From Zwartia panacis (GTDB taxonomy: Bacteria > Pseudomonadota > Gammaproteobacteria > Burkholderiales > Burkholderiaceae_B), in NCBI RefSeq assembly GCF_030410395.1, contig NZ_JAUHHF010000002.1, positions 1 through 64,000 of the forward strand: a DNA stretch of 64,000 nt. Reading direction: 5' to 3'. Positions 8,781-16,933 of this stretch are shown here, in pieces (the first letter of the stretch is position 1; each line of letters opens with the position of its first letter). The position numbers and the translations under genes are program-made. A model generated the notes under the pieces. The model was not told the DNA's origin. It worked only from the letters and a program-made list of their open reading frames with translations, and searched no databases.

Positions 8781-9803
8781 TTATCGAATCTGATTGATGA
8801 GTGTGGCGGCTCGCACAACGACAAGCTCGCCATCATTCAGCCCAGAAGTAATTGCTACGTTCGCTCCATCCAATGGTTCAACCGTGACCGCTCTTGGTTC
8901 AAATTGTTCGGGCGTCTTTTTAATCCAAACAATATTTTGATTGGCCGGATTTTTCATCAAGGCAGTCACTGGCAAGCGATACGCCTTAACTGTCTGGGTA
9001 TTTTGTGCAAATACTTTGACAGGCTGCCCAATTGCCAAGCTTGTTGAGGGTATGCTGCTTAAGCTAAAAACAATTGGTACTGCTTGCCCACGCATCACAC
9101 GGCCCACACCAATAAGGTTAAGCGGAATACTTTGATCAGCAACTTTGATGTACGCGTGAGCAATATCGTTTGCAATACTTAAATCAAATGTAAGGGCTTC
9201 GATCAGCAGCCGCGCTGGATCAACGATTTCAAATAAAGTTTCTCGCGAATCCACTACCTGACCAGAGACGACGTTTGATGAAGCAATGAAGCCAGTGACT
9301 GGTGATCGCACTTCCTCATTTGCTACCGCAGCCTCAGCTTCATCAATCACCTTGCGCGGTACCGTATCCGTTAACTGGCGAAGTCGTTGCAGACGAGTTT
9401 CTGCTAAAGACTTATTTGTTTGAGTGGCCTCTGAAACGACATAAACCAGTATGTCTCCTCTTTGCACTTTCTGCCCTAGTAGAGGGAATCCTTGCGGGCC
9501 GGGAGTCACGCGACCTGCAACGATTGTTTGTGCTTTTCCACCAAAATTAGGATCCATCACAACCGAAGCATTTAGCTCAACCGCCCGTGACAAATCATCC
9601 TTTGTGACTAGGGTTGTCCTGACTCCGATTTGCCTTTGCGTTGGCTTAGGGGCAAATACAGTCCCATCAGGAAGCCGCTTTGGACCTCCAGTATTTTCAG
9701 AGATAGGGGCCGCTCCGTGGTCGTGGCCTTCTCCTGCCAATCCGATCGTCGAGAAAAACAAAAAAAACAATACTGTCAACAACTTAGGGAATTGAATTTT
9801 CAT
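8781..9803 (-). CDS. czcB: RND efflux periplasmic adaptor (membrane fusion protein)
   Basis: 340 residues with a signal peptide, a short EGHDHG metal-ligand motif after cleavage, a lipoyl/barrel-sandwich half (TIVAGRVTPG..., VRSPVTGFI), a short helical hairpin around residues 125-155 and C-terminal beta-barrel domains. It links the inner-membrane pump with the outer-membrane channel. Its ATG overlaps the upstream gene's stop as ATGA, so the two are translationally coupled. The C-terminus lacks the long metal-binding domain of classical CzcB. Confidence 0.9.
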   Translation of the reverse strand: MKIQFPKLLTVLFFLFFSTIGLAGEGHDHGAAPISENTGGPKRLPDGTVFAPKPTQRQIGVRTTLVTKDDLSRAVELNASVVMDPNFGGKAQTIVAGRVTPGPQGFPLLGQKVQRGDILVYVVSEATQTNKSLAETRLQRLRQLTDTVPRKVIDEAEAAVANEEVRSPVTGFIASSNVVSGQVVDSRETLFEIVDPARLLIEALTFDLSIANDIAHAYIKVADQSIPLNLIGVGRVMRGQAVPIVFSLSSIPSTSLAIGQPVKVFAQNTQTVKAYRLPVTALMKNPANQNIVWIKKTPEQFEPRAVTVEPLDGANVAITSGLNDGELVVVRAATLINQIR

Positions 9804-10351
9804 GCGATATCTCCATTGCGATCATGACGTGAATGTCGCACCCGTTGAATCATCAGTAAGAGCAGTAAACAACCTACCGCCAAGGCTCCAAACCAAAAAA
9901 CATATTGTTTCCAGTACGTGCTCGCTCCTTGCGATTCCAAGGCGTCTGGCGCATGCACATCAATTGTTCCGGTTAACAGATCGCTGACTGATCCGGCGAT
10001 GACGGTTGCCAAGATATTTGTTGTGCCCTGGGGTAGTTCTTTCGTTAGTAGAACTTCGAACTCACCCTCGTCAATACGAGTGACGGGAACTTGTACGCCA
10101 TCAATTTCAATATTGAGCTTTGCGTTCAATACCGGGCTACCGTCTTTGTGGTGATCCAAATAAAGGATAAGTTGCTTTTGATTAACCACGCCAACGAGTT
10201 CGAAATCCTCGGATATTGCATAGAATCGCAGCATATTCATGCTCGGTACTGCGGTTGGTGTGTTTCCGTGCGAATGACCTTCACCAGAAAAAGCCAGCGG
10301 GGTAATAAAGCTTAAAAAAAGTGTGCAAGTCAGGCTATAAAAAACTTTCAT
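9800..10351 (-). CDS. Periplasmic/membrane protein between czcC and czcB
   Basis: About 183 residues. A signal peptide is followed by EGHSHG (a possible metal ligand), a beta-rich domain and one C-terminal membrane helix (YVFWFGALAVGCLLLLLM) with a basic tail, so most of it should face the periplasm. The start at 10351 has a strong GAGGAG site; a longer frame to 10387 would overlap czcC. Similar proteins occur inside czc-like operons, but I know no tested function. A role as an accessory to the metal pump is inferred from position and the His motif shared with CzcB. Confidence 0.78.
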   Translation of the reverse strand: MKVFYSLTCTLFLSFITPLAFSGEGHSHGNTPTAVPSMNMLRFYAISEDFELVGVVNQKQLILYLDHHKDGSPVLNAKLNIEIDGVQVPVTRIDEGEFEVLLTKELPQGTTNILATVIAGSVSDLLTGTIDVHAPDALESQGASTYWKQYVFWFGALAVGCLLLLLMIQRVRHSRHDRNGDIA

Positions 10352-10367
10352 TAATTGCTCCTCAGTA

Positions 10368-11651
10368 TCATTCTGGAAGTAAGCCAAGGTTTTGACGTAG
10401 CGTAGACACAGCTGCTGCTAGATCAATTCGGGCTCGGCTTGCACCGCGTTGCGCCTCTACAGACTCAAGCTCAATTCGTAGGCGGGTAGGTAAATCTGTT
10501 TCGCCAAGGCGGAAAGATTTCTCAAAGAAAACGCGTGACTCTTGTGCTAGTCGAGCGCGTTTTTCGGCAGCCACTAATTGCAAACGCGTAGACTCGACAA
10601 GAATTTTTGATGCTTCAAGATCGGCGGCAAGTCGCTCTTGCTCTAACCGCATCTGCGACTCTGATTCCAAAGCTTCCGCTTGAGCTTGTCCTATCCTTGC
10701 CCTGTTACGACTTCCTGAGCCGAACGGTATTCGTACGCCTAGCGTGATTGACTGTTGCCACGACTCTCCGTAAACCCCTCTTTCCCGTGTCGTACCAAGG
10801 AAAACTTCAGGATTTTTCCAGTTTTGTGCACTTGCAAGATCTGCGGTGCGGCGAGCAACCTGAGCGCGATCAAATAACTCCTTAACTGCAGGATGATTCG
10901 CATCGAGTTTAGTAAAGTCAGCTGGTAGAGCAGGCATCCGCTCTGGTGTTTGCTTTACATTTGAGTTTGGCAATACGCCAGTCAATGACCGAAGATGTTG
11001 GGTTGCACTCGCTAAGCGGCTTTCTGACTCTGCTTGGGCCACCTCAGCAGAGGCAAGTGCACCACTCGCTTGATGCTGATCAGATAGTGCAAGATCACCA
11101 GCGTTCACTCGACGTCTTACGTCAGCCGCCAGTTTCTTAGCGTTTACGACTCTGGCGTTGGCTAGTGCCGTCTCATCTCTTGCGCGTTGCCAGTCCCACC
11201 ATGCGGTTCTAAGGTTCTGTGAAGTGCGAAGCTGTGCAGCACTGACACGACTGCTAACTGAACGCAGTTCAGCACCTGCAAGCTCACTTGCTCGCGATTG
11301 TTCACCTGGTAACCAAAGCGGTAGAGTCACGCCCGCCACGTACTCTCTTCGACCCTGATCACCAGTCACCTGGTCGGACTGTGTAAAGAGATCTAATGAA
11401 GGTGGTTCTGCAGTCCACGAGTTGGCAACCTCTTGCCTGGCTTGTGCGGCATTACGACGAAGTGTGGCTGACTTGGCTTCAGGTTGGCGATCCCACGCCA
11501 GTTCGAAGGCTTGTTTCAGGTCAAAGGGTGTATCAGTATTGTTGAACTGTGCTTGTTGAGCCCACAAAGCAGAGTTAAAAAATATACACAATATAAACAT
11601 CCTAGCGATGTATCTGCCAGGGGAAGTAACTAAAGGATTTTTTTGACGCAT
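10368..11651 (-). CDS. czcC: RND efflux outer-membrane channel (TolC/CzcC family)
   Basis: About 427 residues with a signal peptide (cleavage near LWAQQ) and the two repeated long helical/beta segments of outer-membrane efflux proteins (residues about 45-230 and 245-425). It forms the exit duct of the Czc-type complex. I chose the ATG at 11651 because GGAG lies about 7 bases upstream; the ATG at 11663 has no site. It follows czcI after a structured 115-base gap. Confidence 0.9.
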   Translation of the reverse strand: MRQKNPLVTSPGRYIARMFILCIFFNSALWAQQAQFNNTDTPFDLKQAFELAWDRQPEAKSATLRRNAAQARQEVANSWTAEPPSLDLFTQSDQVTGDQGRREYVAGVTLPLWLPGEQSRASELAGAELRSVSSRVSAAQLRTSQNLRTAWWDWQRARDETALANARVVNAKKLAADVRRRVNAGDLALSDQHQASGALASAEVAQAESESRLASATQHLRSLTGVLPNSNVKQTPERMPALPADFTKLDANHPAVKELFDRAQVARRTADLASAQNWKNPEVFLGTTRERGVYGESWQQSITLGVRIPFGSGSRNRARIGQAQAEALESESQMRLEQERLAADLEASKILVESTRLQLVAAEKRARLAQESRVFFEKSFRLGETDLPTRLRIELESVEAQRGASRARIDLAAAVSTLRQNLGLLPE

Positions 11652-11682
11652 CCGATTCTCCATTTAAAAATGAAATAAAGAG

Positions 11683-11780
11683 AATCGGCAGAGCAGAGCC
11701 CAAAAAGGGCCGTGTCGTCTGCTAGCCTGAAGCTACAGACGCTTAAAAAGCGCTAGGTGATTACGCCAGCTCTGCCGATT
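11683..11780 (-). promoter_or_regulatory. Structured spacer between czcI and czcC
   Basis: Perfect 12-base inverted arms at 11683-11694 and 11769-11780 enclose 74 bases that hold a smaller hairpin (around CGCTTAAAAAGCG). The czcI stop codon lies in the outer arm. In the transcript this would give a long branched stem followed by a U-rich stretch before the czcC ribosome-binding site. It could act as a partial terminator, attenuator or RNA processing site. Confidence 0.55.
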
Positions 11781-12123
11781 AAGCAGAGACGAGCCAGTTG
11801 GGGCGTTCAGGTTGAAGGCCTGGTGGCGAAGTAGCGTGAATGGATCGTGAGGAGTTGACAACGAGTGTAGCAAGCACGATCGTTGATGGTGCCAAAGTAC
11901 TCAATGCAGCAAGACACCCTGTATGGCAAACCGTGCAATCGCTATCGCCAGTAGAAAATTTCAACTTAGATAATGACTGTTGATCATCTTTGTGTTCATG
12001 ACCATGGTGGCCAAAGTGTTGTGCATTTGTTATTTCTTCATGCTGACAATAGGTCGCCGATACTGCCCAACTGGACTGTATCGGAAAGCATATCAAAAGA
12101 AGAATGAGAAACAAAAAACGCAT
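11779..12123 (-). CDS. czcI: CzcI-like small exported metal-resistance protein
   Basis: 114 residues with a signal peptide (MRFLFLILLLICFPIQSSWA) followed by CQHE, a HFGHHGHEH cluster and DCTVCHTGC, a pattern like the CzcI/NccX small proteins that open czc/ncc operons. Those family members are periplasmic and affect regulation of the operon. Here it is the first gene of the leftward operon. The stop codon lies within a long inverted repeat that separates it from czcC. Confidence 0.8.
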   Translation of the reverse strand: MRFLFLILLLICFPIQSSWAVSATYCQHEEITNAQHFGHHGHEHKDDQQSLSKLKFSTGDSDCTVCHTGCLAALSTLAPSTIVLATLVVNSSRSIHATSPPGLQPERPNWLVSA

Positions 12124-12489
12124 ATGAGAAACAAAAAATAAGTATTATTATTTTATCAGATAAAGTTTATTGTTAGATCCCTGGTGGGACTTTGCATCAA
12201 AGCAGGTGGATTCGTATACGAAGTGCAACTCGACTCTTCCAGCCGAAACAGAAATAGGGACGCTGATTGAATTTCATAAATATCGAATTGACCTGGCCAT
12301 AAATCTGACATGTTAGTAAGTGATCCATAAATCCCAACCTAGGCACACGATAAAAACTGCATGACGCTCTCTTGCTGCGAACATAAAGTGAGCGGAACAT
12401 TGGTTGGATTCCGCACCTTTCCACAGCCGTTATCAACAGCCCTTACCTCTTGAATTACCAACTTTTTTACTCAGCCACCACCCCACCAC
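12124..12489. other. Junction between czc operon and prophage
   Basis: Contains the leader of czcI, including a 13-bp palindrome (TTTATC-A-GATAAA, 12152-12164) that could be an operator or part of the promoter. The prophage left boundary must lie within this stretch or just inside the neighbouring gene. I could not identify a convincing attachment core. One short open frame on the minus strand has no ribosome-binding site or motif and is not called. Confidence 0.45.
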
Positions 12490-12888
12490 CTATTTTTCGA
12501 CAAAAAAATGCGCCACCTGCCGATCCCAATCGAGCGGGAACGGCTCCATTAGGTCTTTCAACCTCAGATGCGCTGGGTATTTTCCGTCCAGGATGGCCTC
12601 GACGATCGTCGGTGACAAGTATGCCAAGCGAAGTACGCGGCTGACATAAGAAGCTGTGATTTTTTCTGCCCTAGACAAGTCATCGATTGAAGAGTGCGTA
12701 CCGTCCAACAGCATTCGCTGCCAACGATACGCTCTTGCTATAACTTTTATCATCGAATTATCAATAATTGCCTCACGGCGTGCGATGGCGCGCTCGCCGT
12801 TGGGCAGCACGATTATGGCCTTGCCACTGCGTTTTTTGAAGCTCATCGGTATATCCGTGATGAAGCCGTCTGTGCCGTCACTCATCAT
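12490..12888 (-). CDS. Recombinase-associated HTH protein
   Basis: About 132 residues. The C-terminal half (AEKITASYVSRVLRLAYLSP...ILDGKYPAHL) is a ParB-like helix-turn-helix that in other elements is found at the C-terminus of, or beside, large serine recombinases. Its ATG overlaps the recombinase stop as ATGA, so they are co-translated. It probably binds DNA and aids or controls recombination; this is inference from fusion and position. It is the outermost gene on the left of the prophage. Confidence 0.75.
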   Translation of the reverse strand: MMSDGTDGFITDIPMSFKKRSGKAIIVLPNGERAIARREAIIDNSMIKVIARAYRWQRMLLDGTHSSIDDLSRAEKITASYVSRVLRLAYLSPTIVEAILDGKYPAHLRLKDLMEPFPLDWDRQVAHFFVEK

Positions 12889-14228
12889 GCTGCCTCCCGC
12901 AACGCATTTGACTCAAGGGTATCGCGAAGCAATTTGTTCAAGCCCTCGCCGCGCCATTTGATACTGATCCCGTTAGGGGCTACGGTGATGCGCTCAATGA
13001 GGGTACGCGCGATCTGCGACTGCTCCGCTGGGAAGAGTTGATCCCATACCGATTCAATAGACTGCAAGGCCTCGATTGCCTGCGCCTCTTCTGTGCCCGG
13101 CCGTGCAATACGTACCTCGCGAACAGCTTGTGCCAGGATCTCGGGTGAGCGCAGAACATCTCGCATTTTTTCAAGGACCAAGGTCTCGATCTCGCCCGCA
13201 GGTATGCGTTGAATCTCGCAGCCATCTTTGCCAAGTTTGATTGAGTCTGTGTTGACGTAGTAACGGTAAGTCTTGTTACGTTTGCGGGTCCAGCCAGGAG
13301 TAAAGGCGCGCCCCTGGTCTGAGAAAATCAAGCCCCGCAAAAGAGATTGTGCCGAGCCGCGCCCGGCGACTCTGGCTTTGCTCAACGGGGAGCCACTTTT
13401 TAGATGGCTCTGCACTTTGTCCCATAACTCTTGGCTAATGAGCGGCTCATGCTCGCCCGGAAAAGTCTGACCTTTGTAAGCGGCGAGGCCAAGATAAACA
13501 GGGTTATGAAACATTTTGTAAATGAGACCCTTGTCGATTAGCTTTCCTTGGCGCACCACCCCCTTGGTTGTGGTCCAGCATTTTGATGTGACCCCTCGGC
13601 TGCGCAAGTCATTTACTAATGTCGCCATTGAAGGGGTGGTTGCAAATCTGTTAAACAATTCTTTAACGATTAATGCCTCTGCTTTGTTGGGTATCAGTTT
13701 GCGATCGACCACGTCATAGCCCAAGGCTGGCATGCCGCCCATCCAGATACCACGTTGCCGAGAGGCTGCGATCTTGTCGCGCACCCGCTCGCCTGCCAGC
13801 TCACGTTCAAACTGTGCAAAGGAGAGCAAAATGTTAAGCGTTAGGCGCCCCATCGACGTTGTTGTGTTGAACGACTGGGTCACCGACACAAAGGTTACTT
13901 TGTATTCGTCAAAGAGTTCAACCAGCTTGGCAAAGTCGGCAAGTGAGCGTGACAGACGATCGATTTTGTACACCACGATCGTATTGACTAAGCCTTGGCG
14001 AACATCTTCCAACAGGCGCTTAATGGCTGGCCGCTCAAGTGTGCCGCCAGAAAACCCACCGTCGTCATACCGCTCGCGCAGCATGAGCCAGCCCTCTGAT
14101 TTTTGACTAGCGATGTAGTTTTCGCAGGCATCGCGTTGAGCATCCAGGGAGTTGAAGTTTTGTTCAAGCCCCTCCTCAGTGGATTTGCGTGTGTATATGG
14201 CGCAGAGCACTTTGTCTGTTGCGTTCAT
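12885..14228 (-). CDS. Large serine recombinase (phage integrase)
   Basis: 447 residues. The N-terminal resolvase catalytic domain (about 8-150) has the nucleophile serine in YTRKSTEEG, followed by the conserved arginine-bearing VYKIDRLSRS and the E-helix region FAQFERE. A recombinase domain (PNKAEALIVKELF..., about 185-260) and a C-terminal region follow; the usual zinc ribbon is degenerate. It should integrate and excise the prophage through a covalent serine-DNA intermediate. It sits between the DUF2924 gene and the HTH gene with ATGA overlaps on both sides, a trio seen in many proteobacterial elements. Confidence 0.9.
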   Translation of the reverse strand: MNATDKVLCAIYTRKSTEEGLEQNFNSLDAQRDACENYIASQKSEGWLMLRERYDDGGFSGGTLERPAIKRLLEDVRQGLVNTIVVYKIDRLSRSLADFAKLVELFDEYKVTFVSVTQSFNTTTSMGRLTLNILLSFAQFERELAGERVRDKIAASRQRGIWMGGMPALGYDVVDRKLIPNKAEALIVKELFNRFATTPSMATLVNDLRSRGVTSKCWTTTKGVVRQGKLIDKGLIYKMFHNPVYLGLAAYKGQTFPGEHEPLISQELWDKVQSHLKSGSPLSKARVAGRGSAQSLLRGLIFSDQGRAFTPGWTRKRNKTYRYYVNTDSIKLGKDGCEIQRIPAGEIETLVLEKMRDVLRSPEILAQAVREVRIARPGTEEAQAIEALQSIESVWDQLFPAEQSQIARTLIERITVAPNGISIKWRGEGLNKLLRDTLESNALREAA

Positions 14229-14671
14229 TTAAGACCTCGTGCGCTGGAAAACCCAAAAAAGGTCCAGCCGTTGCGGTTGGTTCCGGTAATGACTCTGGCG
14301 ATGCGGGACAGCGACTTGTAGCGCTGCCCTGCATACTCAAAATCGCTGAGGTTGACGACAACCTCGTGGGGCCGACCATTCCACTCCCGAATCAGTCGGG
14401 TCCCAGCAAGGGGGCGATCATCGACCCGACGCCTACGACTCTCGTCCTTGACCTCATCAAACTGCTCACTTAGTTTTTCAAGCCGCTTGATGGTTTCGCG
14501 TTTGAGCCCGCCCAGAGCAAGCTCCTGGATTCGATACGCCAGGCGAGTTTCTAAGAAGCGGCGGTTAAAGGGTGGGGCCTCGCGTTGAAACATTTCTTGC
14601 CACATTTGCTTGAGATCTGCGACGGGTGAGTTTTTAAGCGCTGCCACACGCGCAATCATTGAGTCATTCAT
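14225..14671 (-). CDS. DUF2924 protein
   Basis: 148 residues, matching the DUF2924 family: an N-terminal helical part (SPVADLKQMWQEMF...FLETRLAYRIQELALGG) and a C-terminal segment (GTRLIREWNGRPHEVVV...FEYAGQRYKSLSRIA..ITG) characteristic of the family. The family regularly accompanies large serine recombinases and has no established biochemical role. It is coupled to the recombinase by an ATGA overlap and overlaps the preceding small gene by 8 bases. The C-terminal part resembles a small DNA- or peptide-binding fold, but I cannot say more. Confidence 0.85.
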   Translation of the reverse strand: MNDSMIARVAALKNSPVADLKQMWQEMFQREAPPFNRRFLETRLAYRIQELALGGLKRETIKRLEKLSEQFDEVKDESRRRRVDDRPLAGTRLIREWNGRPHEVVVNLSDFEYAGQRYKSLSRIARVITGTNRNGWTFFGFSSARGLK

Positions 14672-14855
14672 TGGTGTCCTCCTTGGTAATCAAGACAGGT
14701 ACATGAACGCTCTCTTCAGCGCCTATAGCAAGTTGAAGAGCACGATTCTGGCGATCCAGGAGGCGAATCACGCCCTGAGCCAGAATTGAGCCAATAACGG
14801 CTACAGGGGTGGTCTTGGCGGAGGCGGTTCGGGGGCGGGGGCGAGGTTTGGTCAT
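14664..14855 (-). CDS. Small hypothetical protein opening the recombination operon
   Basis: About 63 residues: a basic, Pro/Arg/Thr-rich N-terminus (TKPRPRPRTASAKT) and a hydrophobic/amphipathic middle (VIGSILAQGVIRLLDRQNRAL). I do not recognise the family. It overlaps the DUF2924 start. The start at 14855 is chosen for length; the frame is open to 14915, and neither has a strong ribosome-binding site. Confidence 0.5.
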   Translation of the reverse strand: MTKPRPRPRTASAKTTPVAVIGSILAQGVIRLLDRQNRALQLAIGAEESVHVPVLITKEDTNE

Positions 14856-14926
14856 GTAAGTTAATACCGCCGCAGGGGGGATTTTTCTCAGGGATCTCGC
14901 TTTAAAACCAAGCATTTACAAATTGC

Positions 14927-14969
14927 TTGCAAACAATTACGTCGTTGCGCTATAATGCAACGACGTAAT
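14927..14969 (+). promoter_or_regulatory. Repressor operator overlapping the XRE promoter
   Basis: Perfect 13-base inverted arms at 14936-14948 and 14957-14969 flank an 8-base centre that includes a consensus -10 box TATAAT (14951-14956). A -35-like TTGCAA lies at 14927-14932 with an 18-bp spacer. The arrangement suggests autorepression by the XRE protein encoded just downstream. It may also control the leftward recombination genes, since the region is divergent. Confidence 0.8.
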
Positions 14970-14986
14970 GACAATCAAGGACTTTT

Positions 14987-15265
14987 ATGAATCCCTTCGG
15001 CACCTTTGTGCGTACCAAGCGAGAAGCGGTCGGCATGACGCTGACAGAGTTCGCTCGGCAACTGGAGATCAGTCCTGCCTACTGGTCTCGCATTGAAACC
15101 GGGCGCGAAAACCCACCAAAAGATGAGTTGATTGAAAAAGCAGCCGTCATTCTTGGGGTGAGTGAGGACGATTTGTTTATTGAAGCGTCTCGTTTACCAC
15201 CAGATATGCAAGAGGAAGTCGCAGAGGTTGTGCGTCTGTACCGCTCTAAAAATCCAAAACTATAA
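14987..15265 (+). CDS. XRE-family repressor
   Basis: 92 residues: a Cro/CI-type helix-turn-helix (FARQLEISPAYWSRIETGRENPP) and a short helical C-terminus. It starts 17 bases after the palindromic operator and is followed 11 bases later by an ImmA/IrrE-type peptidase gene. The pairing matches the ImmR-ImmA logic known in ICEBs1 and some phages, in which the peptidase cleaves the repressor to trigger induction. It is therefore the likely lysogeny repressor; direct proof is lacking. It is small enough that it may need a partner for cooperative binding. Confidence 0.87.
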   Translation: MNPFGTFVRTKREAVGMTLTEFARQLEISPAYWSRIETGRENPPKDELIEKAAVILGVSEDDLFIEASRLPPDMQEEVAEVVRLYRSKNPKL

Positions 15266-15276
15266 GCACATTTGAC

Positions 15277-16089
15277 ATGGCCGCTCTCAAAATTCACTAC
15301 CGACATACGCAACGTTATGAACCTGCCTACCCTCGTCATGCAGATGTCGAAAGTGTTGCAGCTGATGTCAGGCGCCAACTCGGACTCTCGAGGCAGAGAG
15401 CGTTGACAGTAAAAGATCTTGAAGCCATTCAAGAACTGAACGTTAACGGGGTTACCTTTGACGTTTGGGTGGACCTGGAACACGAAGTGCACGATGAGCA
15501 TCAGAACCCAGTATTTGGTGTGTTTGAATTCACGCCTGCAAGTTCAGTTGATGCGGTGTCGGTTTGTGTTTCACCAACAGGCATTGATATGAGCGAACAA
15601 TTGCAATTGTCAACACTCGCCCATGAAATGGGTCATGCGATCTTTGATGGCCCAGCCTTAGTCGCCCACCATCAAAACCAGCCGTTAGTCGATTTGACGG
15701 AAGCGGGAACGGTGCGCGCATTTAGGCTGGTGACAGAGTCACAAGCGCAATTACAAAAAGCCGATCACACATTACCAGCTCACATAAAGTTTGCAGAGCT
15801 GCGAGCCAATGAGTTCATGGGTTCTTTGCTGGTGCCACGTGATCTACTTTGGGAAGCAGTGATGGAAGAAGCACCAAAACATGCTCTCGAAATACGCTAC
15901 GGGGAAGATACCCTTTTTGCAGAGACGCCGGATGGTGAGAAAAAAATTGTCTGGTCAGAGGTCACATATGACATGGATAGCTGGTCGTTTACACGGGCTC
16001 TGGCACCGCACTTTGGGGTTACCCCGGCGTTCATTGAAGTGCGCATGATGCGTTACGGAATGATTCCCTCAGAGACCAAGGCAAACTGA
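15277..16089 (+). CDS. ImmA/IrrE-family metalloprotease (anti-repressor)
   Basis: 270 residues. The zinc-peptidase signature HEMGH appears at about residue 114, with a distal glutamate candidate in RANEFMGSLLVP. This is the ImmA/IrrE (DUF955) fold. The family includes proteases that cleave XRE repressors after DNA damage. The upstream XRE gene is the probable substrate gene. The gene is followed by an intrinsic terminator at 16110-16132. Confidence 0.87.
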   Translation: MAALKIHYRHTQRYEPAYPRHADVESVAADVRRQLGLSRQRALTVKDLEAIQELNVNGVTFDVWVDLEHEVHDEHQNPVFGVFEFTPASSVDAVSVCVSPTGIDMSEQLQLSTLAHEMGHAIFDGPALVAHHQNQPLVDLTEAGTVRAFRLVTESQAQLQKADHTLPAHIKFAELRANEFMGSLLVPRDLLWEAVMEEAPKHALEIRYGEDTLFAETPDGEKKIVWSEVTYDMDSWSFTRALAPHFGVTPAFIEVRMMRYGMIPSETKAN

Positions 16090-16109
16090 AACAAGGCGGA
16101 ACGAATGCG

Positions 16110-16132
16110 GGCACCTGCGGGTGCCTTTTCTT
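16110..16132 (+). terminator. Terminator after the repressor-protease operon
   Basis: Stem GGCACC/GGTGCC with a 4-base loop, directly followed by TTTTCTT. It lies 20 bases after the ImmA stop codon. Confidence 0.75.
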
Positions 16133-16178
16133 AAATAAAGTCGTTAACTATTGACTAAACGCGCAAAGGCAAAATTAG

Positions 16179-16754
16179 ATGAAAAAGCCATCCATTGATC
16201 AGACCTACCTCGACGCTGCTCTGGCTGCGGCAGCAACCCGAACCTATCGCCTTGCGGCGCGCCTTGGTCTGCCCAGCGCAGACAGGGAGGACATGCAGCA
16301 GGAGTTATTGCTTGACTTGCTTGAGCGCGCGCCGGGCTTTGACCCACAGCGCGCAAGCGCCAACACATTCACCGGAGTTGTTTCTGGGCACCGCGCTGTC
16401 GAGGTGCTTGATGCCTTGATGAAAGATCGCGGTCGGATGTCCTTTTTCTCAGGGGTAAGTGACGCTGCCAATGATTCAGAAATGAACGAGCCGCATCAGT
16501 TATACGACGACGATGTGGTGCCCATGTGGGCGGATGAAACTGACGAACTTAGCATGAGCATAGGGTTGAGGGACATGCAAAGAGCCTATGAATATATGAC
16601 CGATGAGCAACGGGATTTTTTTGACTTTCTTGACAGTCACCTAGATCTGACCAGCGCCTGTAAAGCCTCTGGCGTGTCAAGCGCAACGTTCTATCGGCGC
16701 GTCGCTGAGATCCAAATGCACTTGCGAATGTTTGGAATTCGATCTGCTGCCTGA
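16179..16754 (+). CDS. Sigma-factor-like phage regulator
   Basis: 191 residues. The N-terminal region (ADREDMQQELLLDLLERAPGFDPQRAS...FTGVVSGHRAVEVLDALMKDRGR) resembles sigma-70 region 2. The C-terminal region (SACKASGVSSATFYRRVAEIQMHL) is a region-4-like helix-turn-helix. The middle is acidic. AAAGG sits upstream of the ATG. It could direct transcription of phage early or late genes; which promoter it recognises is unknown. It opens the rightward phage genes. Confidence 0.7.
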   Translation: MKKPSIDQTYLDAALAAAATRTYRLAARLGLPSADREDMQQELLLDLLERAPGFDPQRASANTFTGVVSGHRAVEVLDALMKDRGRMSFFSGVSDAANDSEMNEPHQLYDDDVVPMWADETDELSMSIGLRDMQRAYEYMTDEQRDFFDFLDSHLDLTSACKASGVSSATFYRRVAEIQMHLRMFGIRSAA

Positions 16755-16933
16755 GCAAGTTGTCTTAGATCAGAGTGGCCTGAGAAAAATTATGACCTCG
16801 ATCAGTAAGAACCTACATATCGCGTGAAAAGCTAAGGGCAACCAACTCAGCCATCAGCGCGAATGCAAGACCTGGCAGTACCACCCACTGGGGAAGTGCT
16901 GCCAATTAAACAACACGCTGATGGAGTCTGAAA

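Noticed and set aside
12197-12436. Minus-strand frame of 79 codons in the czc-prophage gap
   Set aside because: No ribosome-binding site, no recognised motif and composition like non-coding sequence.
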